This document shows, one piece after another, positions 5,340-6,235 of a DNA stretch of 6,235 nucleotides; the stretch's first letter is position 1, and every line of letters begins with the position of its first letter. This stretch comes from Bacteroidota bacterium. Lineage in GTDB: Bacteria; Bacteroidota; Bacteroidia; Chitinophagales; Chitinophagaceae. The notes under the pieces are model-generated. The model did no database searches. It was not told the DNA's origin and worked only from the letters and a program-made list of their open reading frames with translations. The translations under genes were made by a program, and so were the position numbers. The stretch lies in contig JAEYVW010000247.1 in NCBI GenBank assembly GCA_023429365.1, positions 1-6,235 on the forward strand, read 5' to 3'.

Positions 5340-5374
5340 GCTCCCCATGTATAAACCGTCAGTAAGTATTCGTG

Positions 5375-6235
5375 TTAAGATCCGCAGGCGATACAACCTT
5401 CTGGGTTATCCAGAGAGCAGGCGATCTGTTCAACCGATTCTTCTTTATCAGCCATGGTCTTTTTCATCATGTCCGTATCGACTGTAAATTTCACCGCGTC
5501 GGTAGCTGCCTTGGTGCGCAGGTAGTACATTCCGGTTTTTAAACCTTTTTTCCAGGTATAAAAATGCATGGAGCTAAGTTTTGCGAAATTGGGCTGTTCT
5601 ACAAACAGGTTGAGTGACTGCGACTGGCAGATAAACGCGCCGCGATCAGCCGACATATCGATAATAGTACGTTGCTTAATTTCCCAAACCGTTTTATAGA
5701 TCTCTTTCAGGTTTGCTGGTATTTCATTGATATTCTGAACCGAGCCATTGGCGGCAATGATCCTTTGTTTCATGGTTTCATTCCAGAGCCCAAGGCGCAT
5801 CAGGTCTTTTAACAGGTGCTTGTTCACTACCACAAATTCACCACTTAACACCCTGCGGTTATAAATATTTGAGGTATAAGGTTCGAAACATTCGTTATTT
5901 CCAAGTATCTGCGAAGTGGAGGCAGTTGGCATGGGGGCCAGTAATAAAGAATTACGAACGCCATGGGTTTTGATCTCCGCTCTCAATTCTTCCCAGTCAT
6001 ACCGGTCGCTGGGTTGTACGTCCCACATATCAAACTGGAATATACCTTCCGATAATGGTGAGCCTTTAAAGGTTTCATAAGCTCCCTGCGTTTTTGCCAG
6101 GTCTTTCGATGCTACAAGTGCAGCGTAGTAGATCGTTTCAAATATGTTTTTGTTCAACAGTTTTGCCATCTCGCTTTCGAAAGGCAGGTCGAGCAGCATA
6201 AACACATCCGCAAGTCCCTGAACGCCGATACCGAT
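5375..6235 (-). CDS. nrdA: Class I ribonucleoside-diphosphate reductase, large subunit, C-terminal part
   Basis: This enzyme reduces ribonucleoside diphosphates to deoxyribonucleotides, with the radical supplied by the NrdB subunit. The frame runs in from the window edge; 286 residues are visible, starting [12 protein letters not shown], so the ATP cone and most of the catalytic barrel lie outside. Visible family marks are [15 protein letters not shown], followed by the [17 protein letters not shown] stretch, SQSLN, and KTGMYYLRT, whose paired tyrosines (codons 5527-5522) correspond to the radical-transfer pair Tyr730/Tyr731 of Escherichia coli NrdA. The C-terminus CIACGS provides the CxxC thiols that re-reduce the active site. 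The whole tail is closer to the eukaryotic RRM1 type (CLMCGS) than to Escherichia coli NrdA, as is usual in Bacteroidota. No in-frame start in the window should be used. A terminator follows the gene. Confidence 0.96.
   Translation of the reverse strand: MGIGVQGLADVFMLLDLPFESEMAKLLNKNIFETIYYAALVASKDLAKTQGAYETFKGSPLSEGIFQFDMWDVQPSDRYDWEELRAEIKTHGVRNSLLLAPMPTASTSQILGNNECFEPYTSNIYNRRVLSGEFVVVNKHLLKDLMRLGLWNETMKQRIIAANGSVQNINEIPANLKEIYKTVWEIKQRTIIDMSADRGAFICQSQSLNLFVEQPNFAKLSSMHFYTWKKGLKTGMYYLRTKAATDAVKFTVDTDMMKKTMADKEESVEQIACSLDNPEGCIACGS

Overview
The window looks like a chromosomal segment of a Bacteroidota, probably a Chitinophagaceae-like member. Three things suggest this. Several gene starts follow TAnnTTTG promoter elements with no clear Shine-Dalgarno sequence. 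The TonB-dependent receptor carries the N-terminal carboxypeptidase-like domain typical of the phylum. The lpxA, ferritin and class I nrdA homologues also resemble those of the phylum. The family-level placement is inference, since no database search was possible.

Layout. (1) 1-841, minus strand: lpxA, the first acyltransferase of lipid A synthesis. A second reading frame opens inside its 3' end (54 to 1, running off the window) and reads like the N-terminus of an ABC transporter ATPase. (2) 842-1127: a structure-rich intergenic region between divergent genes. It holds a Bacteroidota-type lpxA promoter with a palindrome inside it, a GGGTTAACCC palindrome, a 27-bp-arm hairpin, and one copy of an 11-bp direct repeat. 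(3) 1128-4637, plus strand: a three-gene module. It consists of an AraC-family regulator with an N-terminal cysteine cluster, a 103-residue exported Cys-rich protein, and a 721-residue TonB-dependent outer-membrane receptor with an acidic/His linker before its plug. (4) 4638-4730: convergent intergenic region with a degenerate CGTG repeat that supplies the ferritin stop codon. (5) 4725-5240, minus: non-haem ferritin with a complete ferroxidase centre. (6) 5318-6235, minus: a strong terminator and the C-terminal part of the class I ribonucleotide reductase large subunit, cut by the window edge.

How the genes may work together. The lpxA/ABC pair and the nrdA/ferritin pair are housekeeping genes on the minus strand. 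The plus-strand module between them looks like a self-contained import system with its own regulator. The cysteine-rich regulator, the cysteine-rich exported protein and the receptor with a HDEHEEEEE linker suggest a transition metal or metallophore as signal and cargo. The substrate cannot be read from the sequence. The C-terminal DNA-binding domain of the regulator resembles the PchR-like regulators that sit beside siderophore receptors. This module is the best candidate for a little-described system in the window.
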